A DNA stretch of 64,000 nucleotides from positions 1,984,001 through 2,048,000 of the forward strand of contig NZ_CP194331.1 in assembly GCF_051257895.1 (NCBI RefSeq), written 5' to 3'. A model generated the notes under the pieces. It was not told the origin of the DNA. It searched no databases and saw only the letters and a program-made list of their open reading frames with translations. Origin of the DNA: Gallionella straubiae (GTDB lineage: Bacteria > Pseudomonadota > Gammaproteobacteria > Burkholderiales > Gallionellaceae). Of this stretch, positions 43,818 to 51,551 are shown piece after piece. Within the stretch, counting starts at the first letter, position 1. The number at the start of each line of letters is the position of its first letter. The position numbers and the translations under genes are program-made.

Positions 43818-44861
43818 TTACTCGGTGGTGAAGATGTTGGTGGATTTGTCCATGCTGTCGAGGGCGCGCCCCGAGCCGCGCACCACGCAGGTCAGCGGAT
43901 CGTCGGCGATCAGCACCGGCAGGCCGGTTTCTTCCATCAGCAGGCGGTCCAGGTCGCGCAGCAGCGCGCCGCCGCCGGTGAGCACCATGCCCTTGTTGGC
44001 GATGTCCGCGCCGAGTTCCGGCGGGGTCTGTTCCAGCGCGGTCTTCACCGCGCTGACGATGCTGTTGAGCGGATCGGTCAGCGCTTCGAGGATTTCGTTG
44101 CTGGAGATGGTGAAGCTGCGCGGCACGCCTTCCGCGAGGTTGCGCCCCTTCACTTCCATCTCGCGCACCTCGCTGCCCGGGAAGGCAGAGCCGATGGTCT
44201 TCTTGATTTCCTCGGCGGTGGTTTCGCCGATCAGCATGCCGTAGTTGCGGCGGATGTAGTTGATGATCGCCTCGTCGAACTTGTCGCCGCCGACGCGCAC
44301 CGAGCCGGAATATACCGCGCCGCCCAGCGAAATCACGCCGACTTCCGTGGTGCCGCCGCCGATGTCCACGACCATCGAACCGGTTGCATCTTCCACCGGC
44401 AGGCCGGCGCCGATCGCCGCAGCCATCGGCTCCTCGATCAGTTCCACGCGACGCGCGCCCGCGCCGACCGCCGATTCACGGATCGCGCGGCGCTCCACCT
44501 GGGTGGAGCCGCACGGCACGCAGATCACGATGCGCGGGCTGGGGCTGAAGATGCCGGCCTTGTAAACCCGGCGGATGAACTGCTTGAGCATCTGCTCGGT
44601 GACGGTAAAGTCGGCGATCACGCCGTCCTTCATCGGGCGGATCGCGGTGATGTTGCCCGGTGTGCGCCCCAGCATTTGTTTAGCTGCGAGGCCGACCTGC
44701 TGGATTACCTTCTTGCCGTTTGGCCCGCCCTCCTGGCGGATCGCCACCACCGAAGGTTCGTTCAGCACGATGCCCTGGCCGCGCACCCAGATGAGGGTGT
44801 TGGCGGTGCCGAGGTCAATTGCAAGGTCGTTGGCAAAATAGCCGTTCAAAAATCCAAACAT
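43818..44861 (-). CDS. mreB: Rod shape-determining protein MreB
   Basis: Actin-like ATPase, 347 residues. Phosphate-1 motif IDLGTANTLIWVRGQGIVL, phosphate-2 MVVDIGGGTTEVGVISLGG and adenosine motif GMVLTGGGALLRDLD. N-terminal MFGFLNGYFANDLA is the amphipathic membrane-binding region. First gene of the operon; diverges from gatC, so the 82-bp gap holds both promoters. Confidence 0.97.
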   Translation of the reverse strand: MFGFLNGYFANDLAIDLGTANTLIWVRGQGIVLNEPSVVAIRQEGGPNGKKVIQQVGLAAKQMLGRTPGNITAIRPMKDGVIADFTVTEQMLKQFIRRVYKAGIFSPSPRIVICVPCGSTQVERRAIRESAVGAGARRVELIEEPMAAAIGAGLPVEDATGSMVVDIGGGTTEVGVISLGGAVYSGSVRVGGDKFDEAIINYIRRNYGMLIGETTAEEIKKTIGSAFPGSEVREMEVKGRNLAEGVPRSFTISSNEILEALTDPLNSIVSAVKTALEQTPPELGADIANKGMVLTGGGALLRDLDRLLMEETGLPVLIADDPLTCVVRGSGRALDSMDKSTNIFTTE

Positions 44862-44943
44862 GTTTGTTCCCGATAGTCAAAGAGGTGTGCCGATAAACCC
44901 CTTTATGATACCCTATCGGCCTTGTTTCAATAAAGTTTTTGCC

Positions 44944-45231
44944 ATGTTTTTAACCACCCAAGATGTAGAAAAAGTCGCCCGTCTGGCGCGGCTGGCGATG
45001 AGCGATGCGGAAATCGAAACCGCCCGCTCGCAACTATCCGGCATTTTTTCCCTGATCGAGGAAATGCAGGCCGTCGATACCTCGGGCATCACCCCGATGT
45101 CGCACGCACAGGACGTATCGCAGCGGCTGCGCGAGGACGTTGTGACGGAAACCAACCAGCGCGAACTGTTCCAGGCTATCGCGCCGCAAGTCGAGGCGGG
45201 GTTGTACCTCGTCCCCAAGGTCATCGAATGA
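44944..45231 (+). CDS. gatC: Asp/Glu-tRNA amidotransferase subunit C
   Basis: 95 residues from ATG 44944 (MFLTTQDVEKVARLARLAMS). Stabilises GatA-GatB. Family pattern FSLIEEMQAVDTSGITPMSH and the C-terminal AGLYLVPKVIE are clear. First of gatCAB. Confidence 0.95.
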   Translation: MFLTTQDVEKVARLARLAMSDAEIETARSQLSGIFSLIEEMQAVDTSGITPMSHAQDVSQRLREDVVTETNQRELFQAIAPQVEAGLYLVPKVIE

Positions 45232-45263
45232 TGCGAAACGTGACTCGCCATTTCATGGCTCAA

Positions 45264-45307
45264 GTGAAACGTGAAACGCAGAACCGGGCTTCCGTTTCAT
45301 GTTTCAC
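45264..45307 (+). repeat. 15-bp hairpin of GTGAAAC units between gatC and gatA
   Basis: GTGAAACGTGAAACG (45264-45278) faces CGTTTCATGTTTCAC (45293-45307) with one G-U-compatible mismatch and a 14-base loop; further GTTTCAC units follow. It lies in the gatC-gatA transcript, 30 bp before the gatA start, and could modulate gatA expression or be a repeat remnant. Confidence 0.7.
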
Positions 45308-45337
45308 GTTTCACGTTTCACCCAATCACAAGCAGAT

Positions 45338-46792
45338 ATGATAAACGCAAGCATCAAACAACTTTCCGCAGCCCTCGCTGCAAAGAAGATTTCCAGCGTC
45401 GAACTCACGCAACTCTATCTCGACCGCATCGCGAGGCTCAACCCTGAGCTCAACGCCTACATCACGGTGAATCCGGAAATGTCGCTGGCGCAGGCGCGCG
45501 CGGCCGATGCGCGCATCGCCGCCGGCAATGCGGAGGCGCTGACCGGTATTCCGGTCGCGCAGAAGGACATCTTCTGCGCCAAGGGCTGGCTCACCACCTG
45601 CGGCTCGAAGATGCTGCACAACTTCGTCTCGCCCTACGACGCGCATGTCATCGAGCAGTTCAACCGCGCGGGCGCGGTGAACCTCGGCAAGACCAATATG
45701 GACGAGTTCGCGATGGGTTCGTCGAACGAGACCTCCTTTTACGGCCCGGTGAAGAATCCATGGGACCGGGCGCGCGTGCCGGGGGGTTCCTCCGGCGGCA
45801 CGGCGGCGGCGGTCGCCGCACGGCTGTGCGCGGCGGCGACCGGCACCGATACTGGCGGCTCGATCCGCCAGCCCGCCTCGCTGTGTGGTATCTCCGGCCT
45901 CAAGCCCACCTACGGCGTGTGTTCGCGCTACGGCATGATCGCCTTTGCATCCAGCCTCGACCAGGCTGGCCCGATGGGGCGCAGCGCGGAAGACCTCGCC
46001 TTGATGCTCAGCACCATGGCTGGATTCGACGAGCGCGATTCGACCAGCCTGCAACGCGACAAGGACGACTATGCGCGTGACTTGGATAAGCCGCTCAACG
46101 GCCTGCGCATCGGCCTGCCCAGGGAATTCTTCTCCGAGGGAATGGGCAGCGACGTGGCGCAGGCCGTGGAGGCAGCGATCGCCGAATACAAGAGACTCGG
46201 CGCGACCGTGGTCGAAATCGGCCTGCCGAATTCGAAGCTTTCCGTGCCGGTGTATTACGTGCTCGCCCCCGCAGAGGCATCAAGCAACCTGTCGCGCTTC
46301 GACGGCGTGCGCTACGGTTACCGCGCACCGGAATATTCCGACCTGACCGATATGTACGAGAAGAGCCGCGCGCAGGGCTTCGGCGCGGAGGTGAAGCGCC
46401 GCATCATGATCGGCACCTACGTGCTCTCTCACGGCTACTACGACGCCTACTACCTGCAGGCGCAGAAGATCCGCCGCCTCATCGCGCAGGATTTCAGCGA
46501 GGCGTTCAAGCAGTGCGACGTGATCATGGGGCCGACCGCGCCGTCCACGGCCTTCAATCTGGGCGAGAAGAGTGACGACCCGGTGCAGATGTACCTCTCC
46601 GACATCTATACGATTGCGGTGAACCTCGCCGGCCTGCCCGGCATGTCGATTCCCTGCGGCTTCGGGGAAAACAACATGCCGGTTGGCCTGCAGATCATCG
46701 GCAACTATTTCGAGGAGGCGCGCATGCTCAACGTCGCGCACCAATATCAACTGGCGACCGACTGGCACAGCCGCGCGCCGCAAGGAATTTAA
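45338..46792 (+). CDS. gatA: Asp/Glu-tRNA amidotransferase subunit A
   Basis: Amidase-signature subunit that frees ammonia from glutamine for transamidation of Glu-tRNA(Gln)/Asp-tRNA(Asn). 484 residues from ATG 45338. Catalytic Lys in GIPVAQKDIFCAKGW, Ser-cisSer in VPGGSSGGTAAAVAARL and TGTDTGGSIRQPASLCG. Confidence 0.97.
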   Translation: MINASIKQLSAALAAKKISSVELTQLYLDRIARLNPELNAYITVNPEMSLAQARAADARIAAGNAEALTGIPVAQKDIFCAKGWLTTCGSKMLHNFVSPYDAHVIEQFNRAGAVNLGKTNMDEFAMGSSNETSFYGPVKNPWDRARVPGGSSGGTAAAVAARLCAAATGTDTGGSIRQPASLCGISGLKPTYGVCSRYGMIAFASSLDQAGPMGRSAEDLALMLSTMAGFDERDSTSLQRDKDDYARDLDKPLNGLRIGLPREFFSEGMGSDVAQAVEAAIAEYKRLGATVVEIGLPNSKLSVPVYYVLAPAEASSNLSRFDGVRYGYRAPEYSDLTDMYEKSRAQGFGAEVKRRIMIGTYVLSHGYYDAYYLQAQKIRRLIAQDFSEAFKQCDVIMGPTAPSTAFNLGEKSDDPVQMYLSDIYTIAVNLAGLPGMSIPCGFGENNMPVGLQIIGNYFEEARMLNVAHQYQLATDWHSRAPQGI

Positions 46793-46801
46793 GGAAGCGC
46801 C

Positions 46802-48250
46802 ATGACCTGGGAAATCGTCATCGGGCTGGAAGTGCACGCGCAGCTTTCGACCAGCAGCAAGATATTCTGCGGTGCATCGACCGCGTTCGGCGCGGAGCCC
46901 AACACGCAGGCCGATGCGGTGAGCCTCGCATTGCCCGGCGTGCTGCCGGTATTGAACAAGGGCGCGGTGGAGCGCGCGATCCGGTTCGGCCTCGCCACCG
47001 GCGCGCATCTCGCGCCGCGCTCGGTGTTCGCGCGCAAGAATTACTTCTATCCCGACCTGCCCAAGGGCTACCAGATCAGCCAGTTCGACCTGCCGGTGGT
47101 CGGTAACGGACAGCTCGTGATCCAGGTGCCCGCGCAGGGCAATAGCCCGGCCTACGAGAAGACCGTGCGCATCACGCGCGCGCATCTCGAGGAGGACGCG
47201 GGCAAGTCGCTGCACGAGGACTTCCACGGCATGACAGGCATCGACCTGAACCGCGCGGGCACGCCGCTGCTGGAGATCGTCTCCGAGCCGGACATGCGCA
47301 GCGCCGCCGAGGCGGTGGCCTACGCGAAGGCGCTGCACACGCTGGTGCAGTGGATCGGCATCTGCGACGGCAACATGCAGGAGGGCTCGTTCCGCTGCGA
47401 TGCCAACGTGTCGGTGCACAAGCCAGGCACGCCGTTCGGCACGCGGCGCGAGATCAAGAACCTCAACTCGTTCCGCTTCCTCGAACAGGCGATCAACTAC
47501 GAAGTGCAATGGCAGATCGACAAGCTGGAGGGCGGCGGCGCGATCCAGCAGGCCACCGTGCTGTTCGACCCGGACAAGGGCGAGACGCGCATGATGCGCA
47601 CCAAGGAGGAGGCGCACGACTACCGCTACTTCCCCGACCCCGACCTGCTGCCGCTGGAGATTTCGCCGCAGTGGATTGAAGAGGTACGCGCCACGCTGCC
47701 CGAATTGCCGCACACCAAGCAGGAACGCTACGCGGGTGAGCTCGGGCTGTCCGCCTATGACGCCAGCCTGCTCACTTCATCGCGCGAGATGGCGGATTTT
47801 TTCGAGGCCGCGCTCGGCGAAGCGCCGGGGCAGGCGAAGGCTTGCGCCAACTGGCTCATCGGCGAGGTGAGCGCTCAGCTCAACCGCGATGGCCTCGACA
47901 TGAGGCAGTGCCCGATCAGCGCAAAGCAACTCGGCGGCATGCTGAAGCGCATCAGTGATGGCACCATCTCCAACTCCGGCGCGAAGGAAGTGTTCCGCGC
48001 GATGTGGGTCGAAGGCGGTGAGGCCGATGCGATCATCGAGGCCAAGGGGCTCAAGCAGGTCTCCGACAGCGGCGCGATCGAGGCGCTGGTGGATGAGATC
48101 ATCGCGGCCAACGCAGACAAGGTGGCGGAATACCGCAGCGGCAAGGACAAGCTGTTCGGTTTCTTCGTCGGCCTCGCGATGAAGGCCAGCAAGGGCAAGG
48201 CCAATCCGGCGCAGTTGAACGATATCCTGAAGAAGAAGCTGGCGGGTTAG
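46802..48250 (+). CDS. gatB: Asp/Glu-tRNA amidotransferase subunit B
   Basis: Kinase/transamidase subunit recognising misacylated tRNA. 482 residues, starting MTWEIVIGLEVHAQLSTSSK. Contains PDLPKGYQISQFD, GMTGIDLNRAGTPLLEIVSE and a C-terminal YqeY-like tail ending LNDILKKKLAG. 9 bp after gatA. Confidence 0.97.
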   Translation: MTWEIVIGLEVHAQLSTSSKIFCGASTAFGAEPNTQADAVSLALPGVLPVLNKGAVERAIRFGLATGAHLAPRSVFARKNYFYPDLPKGYQISQFDLPVVGNGQLVIQVPAQGNSPAYEKTVRITRAHLEEDAGKSLHEDFHGMTGIDLNRAGTPLLEIVSEPDMRSAAEAVAYAKALHTLVQWIGICDGNMQEGSFRCDANVSVHKPGTPFGTRREIKNLNSFRFLEQAINYEVQWQIDKLEGGGAIQQATVLFDPDKGETRMMRTKEEAHDYRYFPDPDLLPLEISPQWIEEVRATLPELPHTKQERYAGELGLSAYDASLLTSSREMADFFEAALGEAPGQAKACANWLIGEVSAQLNRDGLDMRQCPISAKQLGGMLKRISDGTISNSGAKEVFRAMWVEGGEADAIIEAKGLKQVSDSGAIEALVDEIIAANADKVAEYRSGKDKLFGFFVGLAMKASKGKANPAQLNDILKKKLAG

Positions 48251-48267
48251 GGGAAGGCTGAATAAGT

Positions 48268-48428
48268 CCGTTCGCCCTGAGCCTGATGGAACTACTAGCC
48301 ATCCGACTAGGCGGCCAAGAAACGCCCGCCAAGTCGTTGGTTATGTCGAAGGGCGTGTTTTACAACTTGCTGATTTATTCAGCCTCCATTCATGGTTCGA
48401 CAAGCTCACCACGAACGGAGGACTTGTT
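48268..48428. repeat. Compound intergenic repeat downstream of gatB
   Basis: One arm set is CCGTTCGCCCTGAGCC / TGTCGAAGGGCG, a common palindromic intergenic repeat, split by the 60-bp element. The second set is CATTCATGGTTCGACAAGCT / CACCACGAACGGAGG (to about 48422), another common type. Together with the flanking TGAATAAGTCC/GGACTTGTTCAG they form a long inverted structure between gatB and the convergent rquA-like gene, plausibly a bidirectional terminator. Confidence 0.75.
48284..48343 (+). repeat. 60-bp structured element, copy 2
   Basis: Begins TGATGGAACTACTAGCCATC and ends GCCAAGTCGTTGGTTA. Removing it restores GAGCC^TGTCG inside a standard CCCTGAGCCTGTCGAAGGG repeat. Hairpin: TAGCCA/TGGTTA, then CGACT/AGTCG, an A-A mismatch, then GGCGG/CCGCC with an 11-base loop. 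Same strand as gatB. Confidence 0.88.
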
Positions 48429-48438
48429 CAGCGGCTCC

Positions 48439-49155
48439 TCAGGTTATATCGAAGCGCATCACGCGGTAGAACCCCGCGAAGCAATATTCGACGTGCGGCT
48501 CACCCGCCAGGGCCTTGCCGTGTTTCTGTAATGCAACTTCCAGATTTGCCGTCACGTCTTCCCGCCAAAAGCCCGGCAGGAACGGCTCCAGATGACCCAG
48601 CACCCAGCGGAACAGCATAAACCGGTACAGCAGATGCCGGCGCGGTGTTGCGGCATATTCGGTGATCAGCACCGAGCCTCCTGCGCGCACCACGCGTGCG
48701 ATCTCGGCGTAGGTATTCTCGCGCGCTGCGGCGGGCATCTCGTGGAACAGGAAGAATACGATCACCTGGTCGAAGGCATCGCTGCGGTAGCCGAGAGATT
48801 CGGCATTCATGCGCGCGAGGTGGCAGCGCTCCGCGGCATGCCGGGTCTTGCGCCGCGCCAGTCGCAACTGTCCGGTCGCGGCGTCGCACAGGTGGATTTC
48901 GCCATTTGTGCAGGACAGCAATGAGGGCGTGAGCTTGCCGTACACGCAGGTCAGCTGCAGGATTTTCGCACCGGGTTTGCGCTCGACCTGCGCGAGCGTC
49001 TTGCTCAGCAGTCTCTCGTACTGGCCGAACAGGATCGCGTTGATGATGGGCTGGTGGTCGAAGAACCAGATGCTGCCGCGCCACAGGTAGGCCCACCAGT
49101 AATGGTGGGCCAGATACTCCGGTACGCCGTCGAGGAATTTTTTATACAGGCGCAT
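48439..49155 (-). CDS. RquA-like class I methyltransferase (rhodoquinone biosynthesis candidate)
   Basis: 238 residues. The N-terminus YLAHHYWWAYLWRGSIWFFD followed by INAILFGQYERLL, the altered SAM motif ILQLTCVYGKLTPSLL (VYG where most methyltransferases have GxGxG) and VIVFFLFHEMPAAARENTYA resemble RquA. RquA converts ubiquinone to rhodoquinone for anaerobic fumarate-type respiration. C-terminus YCFAGFYRVMRFDIT. I rank RquA as likely but not certain; a related uncharacterised methyltransferase is the alternative. Downstream of the SDR gene on the same strand, separated by a MITE. Confidence 0.68.
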   Translation of the reverse strand: MRLYKKFLDGVPEYLAHHYWWAYLWRGSIWFFDHQPIINAILFGQYERLLSKTLAQVERKPGAKILQLTCVYGKLTPSLLSCTNGEIHLCDAATGQLRLARRKTRHAAERCHLARMNAESLGYRSDAFDQVIVFFLFHEMPAAARENTYAEIARVVRAGGSVLITEYAATPRRHLLYRFMLFRWVLGHLEPFLPGFWREDVTANLEVALQKHGKALAGEPHVEYCFAGFYRVMRFDIT

Positions 49156-49160
49156 GGCTT

Positions 49161-49304
49161 AGAAGTTGTCTCAAAAATTAGCGAGGAGGGATGGATGCAA
49201 GGCGCACGGAACGCAGCAACCGGAATGTACACAGAGTACATGAGGATTGCGAGTACCGCGCAACGCCGCAGACGCCTTCCGCAGCAATTTCTGAGGCAAT
49301 TTCT
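49161..49304. mobile_element. 144-bp MITE-like element
   Basis: Terminal inverted repeats of 19 bp with three mismatches: AGAAGTTGTCTCAAAAATT at 49161-49179 and the complement of AGAAATTGCCTCAGAAATT at 49286-49304. No ORF inside; an internal palindrome TGTACACAGAGTACA is present. It fills the space between the SDR stop and the rquA-like start. The SDR stop codon is at its right edge. Confidence 0.75.
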
Positions 49305-50137
49305 TAGAGAAGGTTGCGCGGCTTGTGCGGCGCGTGCGCAAACAGCCGGTCGTACAGCCAGCGCGGCAGCAGCTTGAGCGCGCGTCCGGCCAGTCCCATC
49401 TGCCACGGGATCACGGCGAAGGCGGTTTGTCGCTCGATGGCGTGCGCGATGCGTTTCGCCGCCTCATCCGGCTCCAGCATGAAGGGCATCGGGTAGGGGT
49501 TGATGTCGGTCATCGGCGTCCTGATGTAGCCGGGGCAGATCGTGACGACCCTCACGCCGCTGCCGTGCAGCTCGACGCGCAGGGACTCCAGATAGGTGAT
49601 TGCGGCGGCCTTGGAGGCGGAGTAGGCGCCCGCTCCCGGCAGGCCGCGGAAGCCGGCCACGCTGGCGATGCCGGCCAGCGTGCCTTGCCCTGCCGCGCGC
49701 ATTGCCGCGATGAAAGGCTGGAATGTCTGCACCACGCCGAGCACGTTGATGTCCATGACCTGGCGGAAGGCGTCGAGATCCTCGGCATGTTCGGTGAGGG
49801 TGCCGGCGCTCACCCCGGCGTTGGCGATCACAATATCCGGCACGCCGCTGCGGGTGATGAAGTCGTTGGCCGCCGCCTGCACGGCGGCCGCGTCGCGCAC
49901 GTCCAGCGCATAGCAGAAGGCTCGTTCGGGGAATTCGGCAGCGAGGACTTGCAGCAACTCGCTGCGCCGCGCGAAGGCGGCGACGACGGCACCGCGCTCG
50001 AGATAGTGGCGTGCGAGCGCGAGGCCCAAGCCGCTCGACGCGCCGCTGATGACCAGCCTGCGTGGTTGTTCCGGCTTTAGCCGGTTTACAACCACGGCGT
50101 ACTCCTTGCGGGTGGACTTAACATGCGTCTTTTGCAT
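49304..50137 (-). CDS. Short-chain dehydrogenase/reductase
   Basis: 277 residues from ATG 50137 (MQKTHVKSTRKEYAVV); a TTG four codons earlier is possible and would overlap the 60-bp element. Rossmann motif LVISGASSGLGLALARHYLE, NAG in VIANAGVSAG, active-site Ser in GIASVAGFRG and YxxxK in GAYSASKAAA. C-terminal extension PRWLYDRLFAHAPHKPRNLL. Substrate unknown. Likely co-transcribed with the rquA-like gene. Confidence 0.88.
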   Translation of the reverse strand: MQKTHVKSTRKEYAVVVNRLKPEQPRRLVISGASSGLGLALARHYLERGAVVAAFARRSELLQVLAAEFPERAFCYALDVRDAAAVQAAANDFITRSGVPDIVIANAGVSAGTLTEHAEDLDAFRQVMDINVLGVVQTFQPFIAAMRAAGQGTLAGIASVAGFRGLPGAGAYSASKAAAITYLESLRVELHGSGVRVVTICPGYIRTPMTDINPYPMPFMLEPDEAAKRIAHAIERQTAFAVIPWQMGLAGRALKLLPRWLYDRLFAHAPHKPRNLL

Positions 50138-50142
50138 GTTTA

Positions 50143-50202
50143 TAACCAATCACTTGGCAATCGTCTTATGGTTGTCTAGTGAGATGGCTAGTAGTTTCAT
50201 CA
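50143..50202 (-). repeat. 60-bp structured element, copy 3
   Basis: Minus strand begins TGATGAAACTACTAGCCATC and ends GCCAAGTGATTGGTTA. Flanks joined across it read TCGAC^TATAAA, within an inverted repeat TTGCATG...CATGCAA. Stem TCACT/AGTGA replaces CGACT/AGTCG of the other copies with pairing kept. Same strand as dsbA upstream. Confidence 0.88.
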
Positions 50203-50224
50203 GTCGAGTGGCCATGCAAGGCGA

Positions 50225-50866
50225 TTATTTTTGCTTGGCCTTCATTTTGGCGGCGCGTTCTTTGCGTGCCATTTCGATCACTTCATTCAGTACGCGGATC
50301 GCGTCCGCGGGCTGCAGGCCGCTGATCATGTATTTACCGTCCACGACCAGGGTCGGAGTACCGCTGATGCTGTAGCTGCGGATCATCTGCTTGGCGCGCA
50401 CCACCTTGCTCTGCATCGAGAACGAGTTGTAGGCCGCGGAGAACTTCGTGCGATCCACGCCGCGCGGCACGAGGAAATCCAGCACCTTGGCCTCGTCACC
50501 GAGTACCTCGTTGTCCACGTTCCACGCCTTGTACAGTGCGTCATGGTGCTGGTGCAACTGGCCGAGCGATTCGAGCGCGTAGAAAGTGCGCGCCATCGGC
50601 TCCCAGGAATCGCGGAAGATGGTCGGCACGTAAATCAGATCCACGTCCTTGGGCATGGTCTTTTCCCATGCGCTCAGCTGCGGATGCAGGTGGAAACAGT
50701 GCGAGCAGCCGTAGAAGAAGAACTCCAGCACCTCGATTTTATTGGCGCCGGCCGGTTGCGGTGGGTTCAGCAGTTTGTAATCCCTACCGATCTCCACGGC
50801 GGCAAACGCCGAGCTGCCGATCAACAACAGTGCTGCAACAAACAGGTTCTTGAACATATTTTTCAC
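50225..50866 (-). CDS. dsbA: Thiol:disulfide interchange protein DsbA
   Basis: Periplasmic oxidase that introduces disulfides into exported proteins. 213 residues. Signal peptide MKNMFKNLFVAALLLIGSSAFA. Active site in FFYGCSHCFHLHP, so the dipeptide is Ser-His instead of Pro-His of E. coli DsbA, which should alter redox potential. cis-Pro loop in YSISGTPTLVVDGKYM. Relevant to the many Cys of PilY1 in the same window (inference). Confidence 0.93.
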   Translation of the reverse strand: MKNMFKNLFVAALLLIGSSAFAAVEIGRDYKLLNPPQPAGANKIEVLEFFFYGCSHCFHLHPQLSAWEKTMPKDVDLIYVPTIFRDSWEPMARTFYALESLGQLHQHHDALYKAWNVDNEVLGDEAKVLDFLVPRGVDRTKFSAAYNSFSMQSKVVRAKQMIRSYSISGTPTLVVDGKYMISGLQPADAIRVLNEVIEMARKERAAKMKAKQK

Positions 50867-50898
50867 TAGTCGCTCCTTGATTGATGGTGGTGTTTACG

Positions 50899-51540
50899 CT
50901 ACTGCGCGCGCATTGGAGTGGCATCCACCCCATTTTGTTTCAGCAGGGTGCGCGCCTTGCTCATTTCGTCGGCATTTTTATACGGCCCGAGGCGCACGCG
51001 ATGCCACACCCCCTTGTCGGGGATGGTCGCAGTCTGGGTGCTGGCCTCGATGCCCAGTAGGGCCAGCCTGGCCTTGAGCTTCTCGGCATCGTCCGCGTTG
51101 GAAAATGAGCCTGCCTGCAGAAAATACGGTTCACTGGCGGCGGTGGCCGGTTTGCTGTCCGTGGGCTTGCTCTCCGCTGATTGGGGCTTGGCTGCCTGCA
51201 GCTTGTCGGCAGGTTTGGCCGGCACGGCGACGGTCGCATCCTGCTTGTCGGTCAGCACCTTGTAGAACTCGAAGCGCGGCTTGCCTTCAGCCACACCGGA
51301 GGCTGCCGGCTGCGCAGCCGGCGCTGCGGTTACGGCAGGGGCCGCCGGCTTGGACACGTCCACCGGTGGCTTGGCTGCCACCTGCTCCTTCTGCACGAAG
51401 GGGCTGGGTGATTTCATGATGTACCAGGCCAGCCCGGCAGCCATGCCGACGCCGATCACCATGCCGATGAGGATGCCGGTCAGCAGCGAACTGCCGCTCT
51501 TGCGCGGCGCGGAGGATTTGTTGCCTGTGTTTCTGCTCAT
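50899..51540 (-). CDS. SPOR-domain membrane protein
   Basis: 213 residues: cytoplasmic basic N-terminus, one membrane segment (SLLTGILIGMVIGVGMAAGLAW), Ala/Pro/Lys-rich linker and a C-terminal SPOR domain (YFLQAGSFSNADDAEKLKAR to the end) that binds septal peptidoglycan. FtsN/DedD-like architecture. 11 bp after argS and before dsbA; argS-SPOR-dsbA is a typical betaproteobacterial order. Confidence 0.92.
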   Translation of the reverse strand: MSRNTGNKSSAPRKSGSSLLTGILIGMVIGVGMAAGLAWYIMKSPSPFVQKEQVAAKPPVDVSKPAAPAVTAAPAAQPAASGVAEGKPRFEFYKVLTDKQDATVAVPAKPADKLQAAKPQSAESKPTDSKPATAASEPYFLQAGSFSNADDAEKLKARLALLGIEASTQTATIPDKGVWHRVRLGPYKNADEMSKARTLLKQNGVDATPMRAQ

Positions 51541-51551
51541 CTCAGCTTCCT

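Noticed and set aside
48284..48343. 60-bp element as an integron attC site
   Set aside because: It lacks GTTRRRY and RYYYAAC core boxes at its ends (GGTTAT does not fit), and there is no cassette or integrase nearby.
48284..48343. 60-bp element as a small protein gene (frame MELLAIRL...)
   Set aside because: Changes between copies keep base pairing rather than amino acids; copy 3 has a stop in this frame.
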